A stretch of DNA of 51,063 nt from GBS-DC sp037442365. Lineage in GTDB: Bacteria > Armatimonadota > Fimbriimonadia > Fimbriimonadales > GBS-DC. The notes beneath the pieces are model-generated. The model did no database searches. It saw only the letters and a list, made by a program, of their open reading frames with translations, and was not told the DNA's origin. The position numbers and the translations under genes are program-made. Numbering within the stretch: position 1 is the first letter of the stretch; each line of letters begins with the position of its first letter. The stretch covers positions 1 through 51,063 of the forward strand of contig JBBIQK010000017.1 of the NCBI GenBank assembly GCA_037442365.1, given 5' to 3'. Positions 16,753 through 25,027 of this stretch are shown in pieces.

Positions 16753-17964
16753 ATGCCACTCTACGGATACGAAGCCGTCGACAACAAGGGACGCACGCTC
16801 AAAGGCGCGATTGAAGCGGACAACGAGCAACTGGTGCTTGCCAAGCTCCACGAGCAGGGGCTCCATGTGGTGCGCGTAGCGCCCCAACGCGCCAAAACGC
16901 AACTGTTCAGCGGCGTCGGCAAGTCCAAAAAGCCCAAACTGCAGGCGCTGGTGCTGTTCACCCGCCAGTTCGCGACCATGATCGACGCGGGCATCCCCAT
17001 CCTGCGCTGTCTGGACATCCTGCACACCCAGACCAAAGACCACGCGCTCAAGACCGCCATCGACGCCATCCGCAAAGATGTCAAATCGGGCATGGCGCTC
17101 AACGAGGCGATGGAAAAACATCCGTTCGTCTTCTCCGACCTGTTCGTGAACATGATACGCGCGGCGGAGGTGGCAGGTATCCTCGATCAGATTTTAGACC
17201 GACTGGCGACCTTCCTCGAAAAAGACCTTGAGGTGCGCCAGAAAATCAAGTCGGCGATGATGTACCCCGTGATGGTGCTGGCGTTCTCGTTTCTGGTGCT
17301 GATTGCCATCTTCACCTTCGTGCTGCCGAAGTTCAAGGAGATATTCGCCAGCATGAATGTGGAGATGCCCACGATGACGAAGTTCCTGTTCAGCGCAAGC
17401 GACTTTATGGTGGGCTACTGGTGGGCGATCGCGGGCGCGCTGGCGGGCGTCGTGTTCGCCGTCAAGGCGTACATTCGCAAGCCGCGCGGACGCTACCAGT
17501 ACGACTACCTCAAGCTCAAGTTCCCAATCTTCGGCGATCTGGTGATGAAGCTGGCGGTGGCGCGGTTCGCCCGCACCTTTGGCGTGCTGGTCGCCAGCGG
17601 CGTGCCGCTGATGCGCACGCTGGAAATCGTCGGGCAGACTTCGGGCAATCAGGTGCTGGCAACCGCCATCGAGGGCACGCGCCAGAGCATCCGCGAGGGG
17701 CAACCGCTCAGCGCGCCCTTCGCCGCCACGGGACTGTTCCCCTCGATGGTCATCCACATGCTCGACATCGGCGAGGAGTCAGGACGTCTCTCCGAGATGA
17801 TGGTCAAAATCGCCGACTTCTACGAGCAGGAAGTGGATGCGACTATCAAGGGGCTGACCTCGATGATCGAGCCGATGCTGATTGTGTTTCTGGGGGGCAT
17901 CGTAGGCTTCATCGCTATCTCAATCATGATGCCGATGTTCAAACTGATTAATGCAATCCAGTAG
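16753..17964 (+). CDS. pilC: Type IV pilus inner-membrane platform protein PilC
   Basis: A 403-residue member of the type II secretion F / PilC family. The N-terminal MPLYGYEAVDNKGRTLKGAIEADN is the hallmark start, and two GspF-like helical domains follow (TRQFATMIDAGIPILRCLDIL and RFARTFGVLVASGVPLMRTLEIV). Three membrane segments lie near residues 170-195, 220-240 and 370-395. It forms the platform to which the assembly and retraction motors dock. It has a GGAGG ribosome-binding site at 16741-16745 and is co-transcribed with pilT. A pilB-type assembly motor is not in the window. Confidence 0.95.
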   Translation: MPLYGYEAVDNKGRTLKGAIEADNEQLVLAKLHEQGLHVVRVAPQRAKTQLFSGVGKSKKPKLQALVLFTRQFATMIDAGIPILRCLDILHTQTKDHALKTAIDAIRKDVKSGMALNEAMEKHPFVFSDLFVNMIRAAEVAGILDQILDRLATFLEKDLEVRQKIKSAMMYPVMVLAFSFLVLIAIFTFVLPKFKEIFASMNVEMPTMTKFLFSASDFMVGYWWAIAGALAGVVFAVKAYIRKPRGRYQYDYLKLKFPIFGDLVMKLAVARFARTFGVLVASGVPLMRTLEIVGQTSGNQVLATAIEGTRQSIREGQPLSAPFAATGLFPSMVIHMLDIGEESGRLSEMMVKIADFYEQEVDATIKGLTSMIEPMLIVFLGGIVGFIAISIMMPMFKLINAIQ

Positions 17965-17970
17965 TCCAGC

Positions 17971-18018
17971 GGGGCGGGCGGACGCTCGCCCCAACCTGCG
18001 CGGTCGGGATGACCGCGC
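17971..18018 (+). repeat. Two consecutive GC-rich hairpins between pilC and the sigma gene
   Basis: GGGGCG (17971-17976) pairs with CGCCCC (17987-17992), and an 8-bp stem GCGCGGTC/GACCGCGC (17998-18005 with 18011-18018) closes a 5-nt loop. No T-run follows. They may weaken read-through or be degraded remains of a palindromic repeat. Confidence 0.5.
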
Positions 18019-18043
18019 CCCAAATGCTCAGGAGGAGCGCGCT

Positions 18044-19342
18044 ATGCTAAAACGGGATACGGAGGAACTGGTGCTGGAATATTGTCAGACGCGCAATCTG
18101 GAACTGCGCGACGCCATTACCATCCAACTGTCGGGGCTGGTGGAAAGTATCGCGCGCAAGTTCATCGGCTCAGGCGAACCCATCGAAGACCTCATTCAGG
18201 AGGGCTATCTGGGACTGCTGAACGCGCTGGATTTGTTCAAGCCAGACAAGGGCGTCAAGTTCACCACTTACGCCACGCATCTCATCGTTGGGCAAATCAA
18301 GCACTACCTGCGCGACAAAGGCAAAATCATCAAGGAACCCGCGTGGCTGCAGGAGCTGAATAGCAAAATCAATCGCGTGGTCAACGAGCTGAGCGCACGC
18401 TACGGACGCCCCCCCAGCACCCAGGAGGTCGCCGAGTTCCTGGGCATGACCACCAAAGCCGTTGAGGATGTATTGATGACGCGCGAAGTGTTCAAAGTCA
18501 GCTCACTCGACGCCATCTACGAGGACGAGGAAGAGGAATGGAACGGCTACGACCTCGACAAACTCAACTGCGAGCCGTGCCAGACTTTCAATCTGCCGAT
18601 TGAGGAGCGCGTCGTTGTGGAGACCGCAATGCAACAGCTGAAACAGATCGAGCAACAGGTGCTACACCTCTTCTTTGAGGAGGGCTACAACCAGACCGAG
18701 ATTGCACACCAGCTCCAAATTTCGTGCAACTATGTATCGCATATCCTGCGCAACGCGACGCAGAAGCTGCGACGCATCGTCAGTGAGGCGGAGTGGATTG
18801 ACGAGCAGCGGTTCCGGGCGCGTGCGCTGGCGCGGGGCGACTTCGAAGCGCGAATTTTGGATCCGCAGACGGGGCTGTTCTCGGCGGACTATCTTGAGGT
18901 ACGCCTGCGCGAGGAGGTGCAGCGCGCCGCCCGCTATAATCAGAGCGTCGGATTCGCCGTCTTCGAGTTCGTCGCGGAGAAGCGTGCACTCGACGCGCTG
19001 GGCGAGTTCGCGATTGGTGAGCTGCTGCTGCAGGCGTCGGCGGTCGTGCGCGACGCGGTGCGCAAGGCGGACATCGTGGGGCGCTACGGACACACCACGC
19101 TGGGCTTGCTGCTGCCCTACGCGGGCGAACACGCGCCCAGCATCGCCGCGCGCGTGGCAGACGCGCTCACCGAGTGGCTTCAGACGGCGTTTAGCCCCGC
19201 GCTGCACGACCGATTCCATATCCACTGCGGCTGGGCGTTCTACCCGCGCGACTGCGACGACCACGAGCAGCTGATGCGCCAGGCGGAGCAGCGCCTGCTG
19301 GAACACCGCGCCCGCGCACGCCTGCACACTGACGCGGCGTGA
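18044..19342 (+). CDS. RNA polymerase sigma factor fused to a degenerate GGDEF domain
   Basis: A 432-residue fusion. Residues about 30-97 are sigma-70 region 2 (EDLIQEGYLGLLNALDLF, KFTTYATHLIVGQIKHYLRD), 108-150 region 3, and 192-245 region 4 with the helix-turn-helix YNQTEIAHQLQISCNYVSHI, as in SigB/SigF-type group 3 factors. After a short linker, residues about 271-425 read as a GGDEF domain (DPQTGLFSADYLEVRLREEV, then IVGRYG). The catalytic GGDEF is replaced by GHTTL (349-353), so cyclase activity is not expected. The inhibitory-site pattern RxxD is present as RKAD (340-343), at the usual distance before the signature. A strong AGGAGG at 18030-18035 sets the ATG at 18044. It follows pilT-pilC by 79 bp. 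A cyclic di-GMP-sensing sigma factor is the main inference. Confidence 0.87.
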   Translation: MLKRDTEELVLEYCQTRNLELRDAITIQLSGLVESIARKFIGSGEPIEDLIQEGYLGLLNALDLFKPDKGVKFTTYATHLIVGQIKHYLRDKGKIIKEPAWLQELNSKINRVVNELSARYGRPPSTQEVAEFLGMTTKAVEDVLMTREVFKVSSLDAIYEDEEEEWNGYDLDKLNCEPCQTFNLPIEERVVVETAMQQLKQIEQQVLHLFFEEGYNQTEIAHQLQISCNYVSHILRNATQKLRRIVSEAEWIDEQRFRARALARGDFEARILDPQTGLFSADYLEVRLREEVQRAARYNQSVGFAVFEFVAEKRALDALGEFAIGELLLQASAVVRDAVRKADIVGRYGHTTLGLLLPYAGEHAPSIAARVADALTEWLQTAFSPALHDRFHIHCGWAFYPRDCDDHEQLMRQAEQRLLEHRARARLHTDAA

Positions 19343-19360
19343 AACTTTTCGCACACGGGG

Positions 19361-20665
19361 CTACGGCGCTGCCTGCTGCACGCGACGGATAGCGCGCAGC
19401 GTCCGCTGGATTGCGTGTTCCCGCGCAATCTGTTCCGCCTGCGCCAGCGCGCTTGAGGCGCGCGCCTCGTCCCCCAGTGTGCAACAGATCTCGTACAGCA
19501 CCATCAGGTAGTTCGCTTGCGTCGCAGGGAGCGGATTCACGGGGGGTCTGAGGATTTCCAGCGCCTGACGGGGCTGCCCCACACGGGACAGCACCCGCGC
19601 GCGCGACACCAGCGCGTGCTGATATTCCGCAGGGTTGCCCGCTCGCTGAATTATCTGGAACCCCTGCTCTGCGGCGCGGGTCGCCTCATCGTATCGGCGC
19701 GCCTCCGAATAGAACTCGGCGATTTCACGATAGAACCACGACTCATGTTCTAAGGACTGACTGACGGGGGGCAGCCACTCTTGAAGAATCTCCGCCGACT
19801 CCGTGAGGCGCGCGGCATCCCGTTTCGGCTCCGCGTTTCCGATAGCGATTGCCATAATGAGCCAGGCGGCGCTGCGCGGAAAGCCCTTCTCGCGCTCCAG
19901 CAGGCGCAACCCGCGATAGCCATAGCGCTCTGCGTCTTGCACGCGCCCGTGCAGGGTATACCACTGGCAACAGAGTGTGTAGACCTCTCGCAGCATGTCC
20001 GTGTGGCGTGGGCACTGACGCACATGCCACCACACCTGCGCCTCCAGCGCAAGCAGACGCAGTTCCATCCCTTCCGAGACGCCCTGCCACACCATCTGCC
20101 GCATCTGCTCGATGCACATGTTCAGTAAGGCGGCTTCCTCGCATACCGATTGGATTGGCGGCGGCTCCAGCCAGAGCGGGCGCGTGAGCAAGAAGGCGAC
20201 CTCCTCCGCGCTCGCGTGGAGCACATAGCAGAGTGTATGCAAGTGTTCATCCGACGGAATCGCTTGCGAGCGTTCCCAGCTGCGCACGCTCCGCTCCGAC
20301 ACCTTGAGCGCCGCCGCCACTTGCGCGATGCTCCACCCCTGACGCCGACGCAACGCGCCCAGCAGGTCGCCCAGTAGCGGTGGGTTCAGCTCGCCCGAAG
20401 GATGCGGCTGCCGCCGCGTCCACTGCTGCAGGGTAATCAGCGCGCGCGGCGCATCCAGCAGGCGCAACGCTTCCAACCGCTCTTCTGAAGAGACGCCCAA
20501 CGCCTGAAGCGTCTGCTCCAGTTCGGGAATAGACGGTCGAGTCTGTTCCCGCTCCCAGCGATTCAGGGTGCTGGCAGACACACGCGCACGCTGCGCCAGC
20601 GCGTGCTGTGAAAGCCCCCGCCGCTCACGGGTCTGCCGAATCCACGCCCCGATGGACTGCGCCAT
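19361..20665 (-). CDS. Regulator with two XRE helix-turn-helix domains and TPR-like repeats
   Basis: A 434-residue protein. HTH one (about 5-60, LSQHALAQRARVSASTLNRWE) and HTH two (about 98-155, WSIAQVAAALKVSERSVRSWE) are both intact XRE/Cro domains in tandem. Residues about 170-430 are helical and repeat-like (paired helices with conserved small and aromatic positions, for example AERYGYRGLRLLEREK and ATRAAEQGFQIIQRAG), consistent with TPRs. This layout recalls peptide-responsive RRNPP regulators and the XRE-TPR proteins of Chloroflexota and Actinomycetota, but two DNA-binding domains in one chain are unusual. It is convergent with the sigma-GGDEF gene (18-bp gap). The ligand and targets are unknown. 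Confidence 0.82.
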   Translation of the reverse strand: MAQSIGAWIRQTRERRGLSQHALAQRARVSASTLNRWEREQTRPSIPELEQTLQALGVSSEERLEALRLLDAPRALITLQQWTRRQPHPSGELNPPLLGDLLGALRRRQGWSIAQVAAALKVSERSVRSWERSQAIPSDEHLHTLCYVLHASAEEVAFLLTRPLWLEPPPIQSVCEEAALLNMCIEQMRQMVWQGVSEGMELRLLALEAQVWWHVRQCPRHTDMLREVYTLCCQWYTLHGRVQDAERYGYRGLRLLEREKGFPRSAAWLIMAIAIGNAEPKRDAARLTESAEILQEWLPPVSQSLEHESWFYREIAEFYSEARRYDEATRAAEQGFQIIQRAGNPAEYQHALVSRARVLSRVGQPRQALEILRPPVNPLPATQANYLMVLYEICCTLGDEARASSALAQAEQIAREHAIQRTLRAIRRVQQAAP

Positions 20666-20768
20666 AAACGCCCTCTTCTATTGTACCGCTTGAGTTGTTC
20701 CCCAAGCCATCGTATCGCGCCCTTTTGCAATTTCACTTCCGCACCCCCCAAAACCCCTTCCGACGGGT

Positions 20769-20774
20769 TATACT
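20769..20774 (+). promoter_or_regulatory. -10 box of the first HAF gene
   Basis: TATACT preceded by GGGT, 18 bp before the GTG start and followed by a GAGGAG ribosome-binding site at 20781-20786. No good -35 is seen at normal distance. Confidence 0.45.
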
Positions 20775-20792
20775 GGGGATGAGGAGATAAGC

Positions 20793-22040
20793 GTGATGCG
20801 AGCGGTACGGTGGAAGCGGATGATAGCTCTGGTCGCTCTGGGTCTAAGCGGGATTCTCGGCACAGTGGACATGGTCTCTGCGCAACGACTCACATGGCTC
20901 GGTGTGCTACCGGGAGGAAGCTTCAGCGGGGCGAACGGCGTCTCCGCCGATGGGACGGTTGTGGTCGGGCGAGCCGATATTGCCAGCGGCAGTTACCGCG
21001 CCTTTCGCTGGACTCCAAGCGGCGGCATGCAGAACCTCGGCACGCTCGGCGGCGACTACAGCGATGCATGGGGGGTCTCTGCAGACGGGCTCGTGGTTGT
21101 TGGCGAGGCAGACAGCGGCGGTAATCTGCCGCGTGCTTTTCGCTGGACGCAAAGCGGCGGCATGCAGAACCTCGGCACGCTCGGCGGCAGCGCAAGCCGG
21201 GCATTTGGCGTCTCAGGCAACGGGGCTGTGGTGGTTGGCATGGCGACCAACGCCAGCAGTCGCTGGCGCGCCTTTCGCTGGACTCCAAGCGGCGGCATGC
21301 AGAACCTCGGCACCCTCGGCGGCGACTATAGCGCCGCTCTAAGTGTTTCTGCCGATGGCGCCACCGTAGTGGGCGAGGCAGACAACAGCAGCGACTATAG
21401 CCGCGCCTTCCGCTGGCGGCAGAGCGGCGGCATGCTCAATTTGGGCGTCTTTCAGGGAGGCGATTACAGCGGCGCTTATGGCGTCTCGTCCGACGGCAGT
21501 GTTGTGGTCGGCGAATCCTATAATTCCCAGCAGCGAACGCGCGCTTTTCGCTGGACCCAGAGCGGTGGCATGCGAGACCTCGGCGCGCTGGGTGGCAGCG
21601 AAAGCGGGGCTGCAGGAGTCTCCGCTGATGGCGCTATCGTGGTCGGTTGGGCGGATGACGCCAGCAATACGCAGAATGCCTTTCGCTGGACTCAAAGCGG
21701 CGGCATGCAGAACCTGAACACCCTCTACCCCTATCTGCTGGCAGATGGTTCGCGACTGATCGATGCGAACGCCGTCAGTCCCGACGGACGCTACATCGTG
21801 GGGAATGGCTACAACGCCGCCACAGGGCGTAATGAGGCGTTCCTGTTAGACACCCACTGTACGCCGCACAACGGCGATGTGGACAATAACGGCTGCGTGG
21901 ACGACGCCGACCTGCTCGCGGTGCTGTTTGCGTTCGGCAACGCGGGGGAGATTCTGGGGCGCGTGGATATCAACTGCGACGGCACTGTAGATGACGCCGA
22001 CTTGCTGACGGTGTTGTTTAGCTTTGGGGACGGGTGCTGA
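20793..22040 (+). CDS. Secreted HAF-repeat protein with dockerin-like tail (copy 1)
   Basis: A 415-residue protein: signal peptide ending near VSAQ, six HAF-type repeats of about 38-40 residues, each with an AFRWT-x4-GMxxLGTLGG and GVSADGxVVVG core, then two Ca-binding dockerin-like loops (GDVDNNGCVDDADLLAVLFAFG and VDINCDGTVDDADLLTVLFSFG) ending in GDGC. HAF repeats are known extracellular repeats of unknown role; six copies suggest a six-bladed propeller (inference). The conserved Cys residues in and after the loops may pair. GAGGAG at 20781-20786 fits the GTG at 20793; an ATG follows directly at 20796. Copy 2 starts 36 bp downstream. No cohesin is present, so cellulosome assembly is not implied. 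Confidence 0.85.
   Translation: MMRAVRWKRMIALVALGLSGILGTVDMVSAQRLTWLGVLPGGSFSGANGVSADGTVVVGRADIASGSYRAFRWTPSGGMQNLGTLGGDYSDAWGVSADGLVVVGEADSGGNLPRAFRWTQSGGMQNLGTLGGSASRAFGVSGNGAVVVGMATNASSRWRAFRWTPSGGMQNLGTLGGDYSAALSVSADGATVVGEADNSSDYSRAFRWRQSGGMLNLGVFQGGDYSGAYGVSSDGSVVVGESYNSQQRTRAFRWTQSGGMRDLGALGGSESGAAGVSADGAIVVGWADDASNTQNAFRWTQSGGMQNLNTLYPYLLADGSRLIDANAVSPDGRYIVGNGYNAATGRNEAFLLDTHCTPHNGDVDNNGCVDDADLLAVLFAFGNAGEILGRVDINCDGTVDDADLLTVLFSFGDGC
21873..21985 (+). repeat. 113-bp block identical to 23202-23314
   Basis: The segment coding for the first dockerin loop and half of the second is base-for-base the same as in HAF copy 2, while the flanking HAF-repeat region is far more diverged. This points to recent gene conversion or duplication of the tail. 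Confidence 0.9.
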
Positions 22041-22076
22041 GCTATGAGGCGGCAACGCACACCTTAAGGGAGGCGC

Positions 22077-23369
22077 ATGATGAAACAGATGAGATTCAGT
22101 ACGGCAAAATCGACGCCGCAGGGATTGCAGACGCGAAGAGGGCTATCCGTACTGGCGCTGAGTGTGATTCTGTCTGTTCCGATTGTGTTGAACGCTCAGA
22201 GTTTGATATGGTTAGGTATCCTGGGTCAAAGTAGCACAGCGCATGGTGTATCAGATGATGGCAGAATGGTCGTTGGATATTCAGTACTTATGAATGGCAT
22301 GAACCGTGCTTTTCGCTGGGCACCAGAAACGGGAATGTTGTCTTTGGGGACGCTACCAGGCGGCAACCAAAGCGTGGCATACGGTGTTTCTGCAGATGGA
22401 AACAGCATTGTTGGGGAGTCGCCTTGGAATTGGCAGGGCGCCGGTGGAGGTGCTTTCCTCTGGCGTGCTGACAGAGGAATCGGTTCGTTGGGTACTCTTC
22501 CAGGAGGTCTATCCAGCGGGGCGCGCGCCGTGTCATACAATGGGTCAGTAGTTGTCGGCTGGTCTTCCACTGCAGGGTACTCACCCATCTATGCTTTTCG
22601 CTGGAGATCGGGCAGTGGCATGCAATCGCTGGGCACGCTGGGCGGCTCCGAAAGTCGGGCGCTCGGCGTCTCGCGCGATGGCTCGGTCGTCGCCGGCTGG
22701 TCGTTCAACCATCTCAGCGAGCGATGGGCGTTCGTCTGGAAAGCGAACACCGGCATGCAGGGGCTGTATCCCCTCGCTGCCTGTTGTGGCGAAGCCTACG
22801 GCGTCTCGGACGATGGGCTGGTGATTGCAGGGCGCTCCCATTCCACCACCACCGAACGCTGGCACGCCTGTCTGTGGGTCTGGAATGCCTCCAACTATTC
22901 GCCCCACGACTTAGGGACGCTGGGAGGCAACGAAAGCATCGCCTATGCCTGCACGAATAACCAGATTGCCGTCGGCTGGTCGCACAACGCCAGCGGTCAG
23001 CGACGCGCCTTTCGCTGGACCCCCACTGCGGGCATGATAGACCTCTCCGACGCCTACTCCAGCCTGCTTTCGACAGGCTCTTATCTGGAGGTTGCCTACG
23101 ACATCACGCCCGACGGGCGCTACATTGTGGGGCGCGGCTACAACGCCGAGCGGGGACGCTTCGAGGCGTTCCTGCTGGACACCCTCTGCGTCGCGCACGA
23201 TGGCGATGTGGACAATAACGGCTGCGTGGACGACGCCGACCTGCTCGCGGTGCTGTTTGCGTTCGGCAACGCGGGGGAGATTCTGGGGCGCGTGGATATC
23301 AACTGCGACGGCACGGTGGACGATGCGGACTTGCTGACGGTGTTGTTTGGTTTTGGGAGCGGGTGCTAA
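22077..23369 (+). CDS. Secreted HAF-repeat protein with dockerin-like tail (copy 2)
   Basis: A 430-residue paralogue of the preceding gene, 36 bp downstream and with an AAGGGAGG ribosome-binding site. The longer N-terminus carries a signal peptide (RRGLSVLALSVILSVPIVLNAQ). About six HAF-like repeats are present but more diverged than in the other copies: only some keep AFRW (others AFLW, AFVW, ACLW), and spacing varies. The tail is the same two dockerin-like loops, ending GSGC. The repeat region is less G+C-rich in its first third (around 22200-22480) than the rest of the window, which may mark an older or imported segment. Function is unknown. Confidence 0.83.
   Translation: MMKQMRFSTAKSTPQGLQTRRGLSVLALSVILSVPIVLNAQSLIWLGILGQSSTAHGVSDDGRMVVGYSVLMNGMNRAFRWAPETGMLSLGTLPGGNQSVAYGVSADGNSIVGESPWNWQGAGGGAFLWRADRGIGSLGTLPGGLSSGARAVSYNGSVVVGWSSTAGYSPIYAFRWRSGSGMQSLGTLGGSESRALGVSRDGSVVAGWSFNHLSERWAFVWKANTGMQGLYPLAACCGEAYGVSDDGLVIAGRSHSTTTERWHACLWVWNASNYSPHDLGTLGGNESIAYACTNNQIAVGWSHNASGQRRAFRWTPTAGMIDLSDAYSSLLSTGSYLEVAYDITPDGRYIVGRGYNAERGRFEAFLLDTLCVAHDGDVDNNGCVDDADLLAVLFAFGNAGEILGRVDINCDGTVDDADLLTVLFGFGSGC
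23202..23314 (+). repeat. 113-bp block identical to 21873-21985
   Basis: Second member of the identical pair, within the dockerin-like tail of HAF copy 2. Identity stops at a T/C difference on the left and a T/G difference on the right. Confidence 0.9.
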
Positions 23370-23405
23370 GTGCCTTTACCGTAGGATTGCGACCTGTGAA
23401 CGGGC

Positions 23406-23458
23406 GCCGCGCCTTTCGGAGTGCTGGATTTGGCGATTCCACACCCCGAAGGCGCGGC
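23406..23458. repeat. Long hairpin element downstream of HAF copy 2
   Basis: A 53-nt foldback: GCCGCGCCTT (23406-23415) pairs with 23449-23458, and the stem continues inward through CGG-GTG with one bulge and one mismatch, then TGGA/TCCA. It shares the core CCTTTNGGAGTGCTG with the element at 24872-24925. It could act as a terminator-like or mRNA-stabilising structure, or be a palindromic repeat family. Confidence 0.6.
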
Positions 23459-23557
23459 AAAATGTAGGCGCTTTCTGGAAAGAAGGGGAGACGGGCGCAC
23501 CCTTGCATGTATAACAGCTCCCAATTGGCTCCCCCTGCGAGTTGATAAAAAATGGGC

Positions 23558-23563
23558 TATAAT
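23558..23563 (+). promoter_or_regulatory. -10 box upstream of HAF copy 3
   Basis: A perfect TATAAT 53 bp before the start of copy 3. A TTGATA at 23542-23547 is too close (10 bp) to serve as its -35. It suggests that copy 3 has its own transcript. Confidence 0.5.
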
Positions 23564-23616
23564 AGCAGTACCTGCACTATTGGGTGCGGGACATACCAGA
23601 TGAGAGGATTTCAGTG

Positions 23617-24819
23617 ATGACGCAACGCATAAACAGTCGGTTATGGGTATTTTTCAGCACGGCAGTGCTATCGTCGACAGTAGTTGCAAGCTGGTCGCAG
23701 AGCCTCACCTGGCTCGGCACGCTCGGCGGGAATCAGAGCTACGCGATTGATGTCTCAGCGGACGGCTCGGTGGTCGTCGGTGCGGCGCGCAACGCCATCT
23801 TTCAGGAGCGCGCCTTTCGCTGGGAGAACGGGGTAATGCAAGACCTCGGTACACTCGGCGGCAACAGAAGCGCGGCAATGAGCATTTCGGTCGATGGCTC
23901 GGTAATCATCGGCTGGGCATACAATGTCATCGGTTATCAGCGCGCCTTTCGCTGGACGCAGACCACAGGCATGCAAGACCTCGGCACGGGTTCGGGTCAA
24001 GCCCTGAACATCTCGGTGGACAGTTCGGTAATTGTCGGCGTGGCAGCCGACGCCAACAACTTGGGGCGCGCCTTTCGCTGGACGCAGACCACAGGCATGC
24101 AAGACCTCGGCACGCTCGGCGGTACCAGAAGCGCGGCGTGGGGCGTGTCGGCGGACGGCTCGGTAGTCGTTGGCTGGGCAAACAACGCCAGCAACCAGGC
24201 TCGCGCCTTCCGCTGGACGCAGGCAACAGGTATGCAAAACCTCGGTCCCGGCTTTGCGTATAGTGTGTCAGCAGACGGCTCGGTAGTGGTGGGTTATTCA
24301 GAGCAAGTCAGCGGTGCGTACCGTGCCTTTCGCTGGACACAGGCGACGGGCATGCAAAACCTCAGCGGACTCTACAGCGAGGCGCGTGATGTCTCAGCGG
24401 ACGGCTCAGTGGTCGTCGGCTATGTACGCAACGCCAGCAACCAGAATCGCGCCTTCCGCTGGACGCAAAGCGGCGGACTGGAAGATCTCAACCAGACCTA
24501 CGCCAGCCTGCTCGCAGGCGGCTCAGAGCTATGGTATGCGCATGCGATTAGCCCTGATGGGCGCTACATCGTGGGTCAGGGTTGGAACGCCACGACTGGG
24601 CGCATCGAGGGATACTTGCTGAATGCAGGTTCCCCCTGTAGAACGCACGACGGCGATGTGGACAACGACGGCTGCGTGGACGACGCCGACTTGCTGGCAG
24701 TGCTGTTTGCTTTTGGCAACAGCGGTACCAGCCTGGGGCGATTGGATGTCAACTGCGACGGCATCGTGGACGACGCCGACCTGCTGACGGTGTTGTTTAG
24801 CTTTGGGAATGGGTGTTAA
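23617..24819 (+). CDS. Secreted HAF-repeat protein with dockerin-like tail (copy 3)
   Basis: A 400-residue paralogue with a signal peptide (LWVFFSTAVLSSTVVASWSQ), six HAF repeats with nearly invariant AFRWTQxTGMQxL cores, and two dockerin-like loops (GDVDNDGCVDDADLLAVLFAFG, LDVNCDGIVDDADLLTVLFSFG) ending GNGC. GAGAGGA at 23602-23608 serves either the GTG at 23614 or the ATG at 23617; the ATG is listed. Unlike copies 1 and 2 it is separated from its neighbour by a 247-bp gap with its own -10 box. Repeat sequences are closest to copy 4 on the minus strand at 41.8-43.1 kb (both open with SQSLTWLGTLGG). Confidence 0.85.
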   Translation: MTQRINSRLWVFFSTAVLSSTVVASWSQSLTWLGTLGGNQSYAIDVSADGSVVVGAARNAIFQERAFRWENGVMQDLGTLGGNRSAAMSISVDGSVIIGWAYNVIGYQRAFRWTQTTGMQDLGTGSGQALNISVDSSVIVGVAADANNLGRAFRWTQTTGMQDLGTLGGTRSAAWGVSADGSVVVGWANNASNQARAFRWTQATGMQNLGPGFAYSVSADGSVVVGYSEQVSGAYRAFRWTQATGMQNLSGLYSEARDVSADGSVVVGYVRNASNQNRAFRWTQSGGLEDLNQTYASLLAGGSELWYAHAISPDGRYIVGQGWNATTGRIEGYLLNAGSPCRTHDGDVDNDGCVDDADLLAVLFAFGNSGTSLGRLDVNCDGIVDDADLLTVLFSFGNGC

Positions 24820-24871
24820 GTGCTGTAGCACAGTTTTCAATAGCGCCCTGTCCGCGCGTACGCGCAGACGC

Positions 24872-24925
24872 GTCCTTTGGAGTGCTGAAGCGGAGCTTCC
24901 GCTTCGACACTCCATACAGAAGGCG
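24872..24925. repeat. Long hairpin element downstream of HAF copy 3
   Basis: An inner 7-bp stem GAAGCGG/CCGCTTC (24887-24893 with 24899-24905) around a 5-nt loop is extended by TGGAGTG/CACTCCA (24878-24884 with 24908-24914) and CCTT/AAGG. Same core as the element at 23406-23458. No T-run follows. Confidence 0.6.
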
Positions 24926-24962
24926 CTCGACACGCGTGTTGCAAATATAGCGCATAGCACTT

Positions 24963-24993
24963 ATACCAATCAGCGCATCTGACTTCGTAATTG
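24963..24993. repeat. Short dispersed repeat, copy A
   Basis: ATACCAATCAGCGCATC followed by a segment ending TTCGTAATTG closely resembles 50732-50763. It lies exactly where the hen1 remnant loses its coding similarity. It could be the end of an unknown small mobile element. Confidence 0.4.
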
Positions 24994-25027
24994 TCGTGCC
25001 GACAGCCAGGGTCGCCCGTTTTCGCCC

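Noticed and set aside
15031..17121. Long 696-codon open frame on the minus strand opposite the USP, pilT and pilC genes
   Set aside because: It mirrors well-supported genes on the other strand; its translation is His/Arg/Gln-rich with no domain or signature.
19361..20665. Phage-type repressor marking a prophage
   Set aside because: XRE domains are present but no integrase, structural or lysis genes lie nearby; the neighbours are chromosomal pil and HAF genes.
20793..24819. Cellulosome-type scaffold system
   Set aside because: No cohesin, scaffoldin or carbohydrate-binding modules are attached to the dockerin-like tails.
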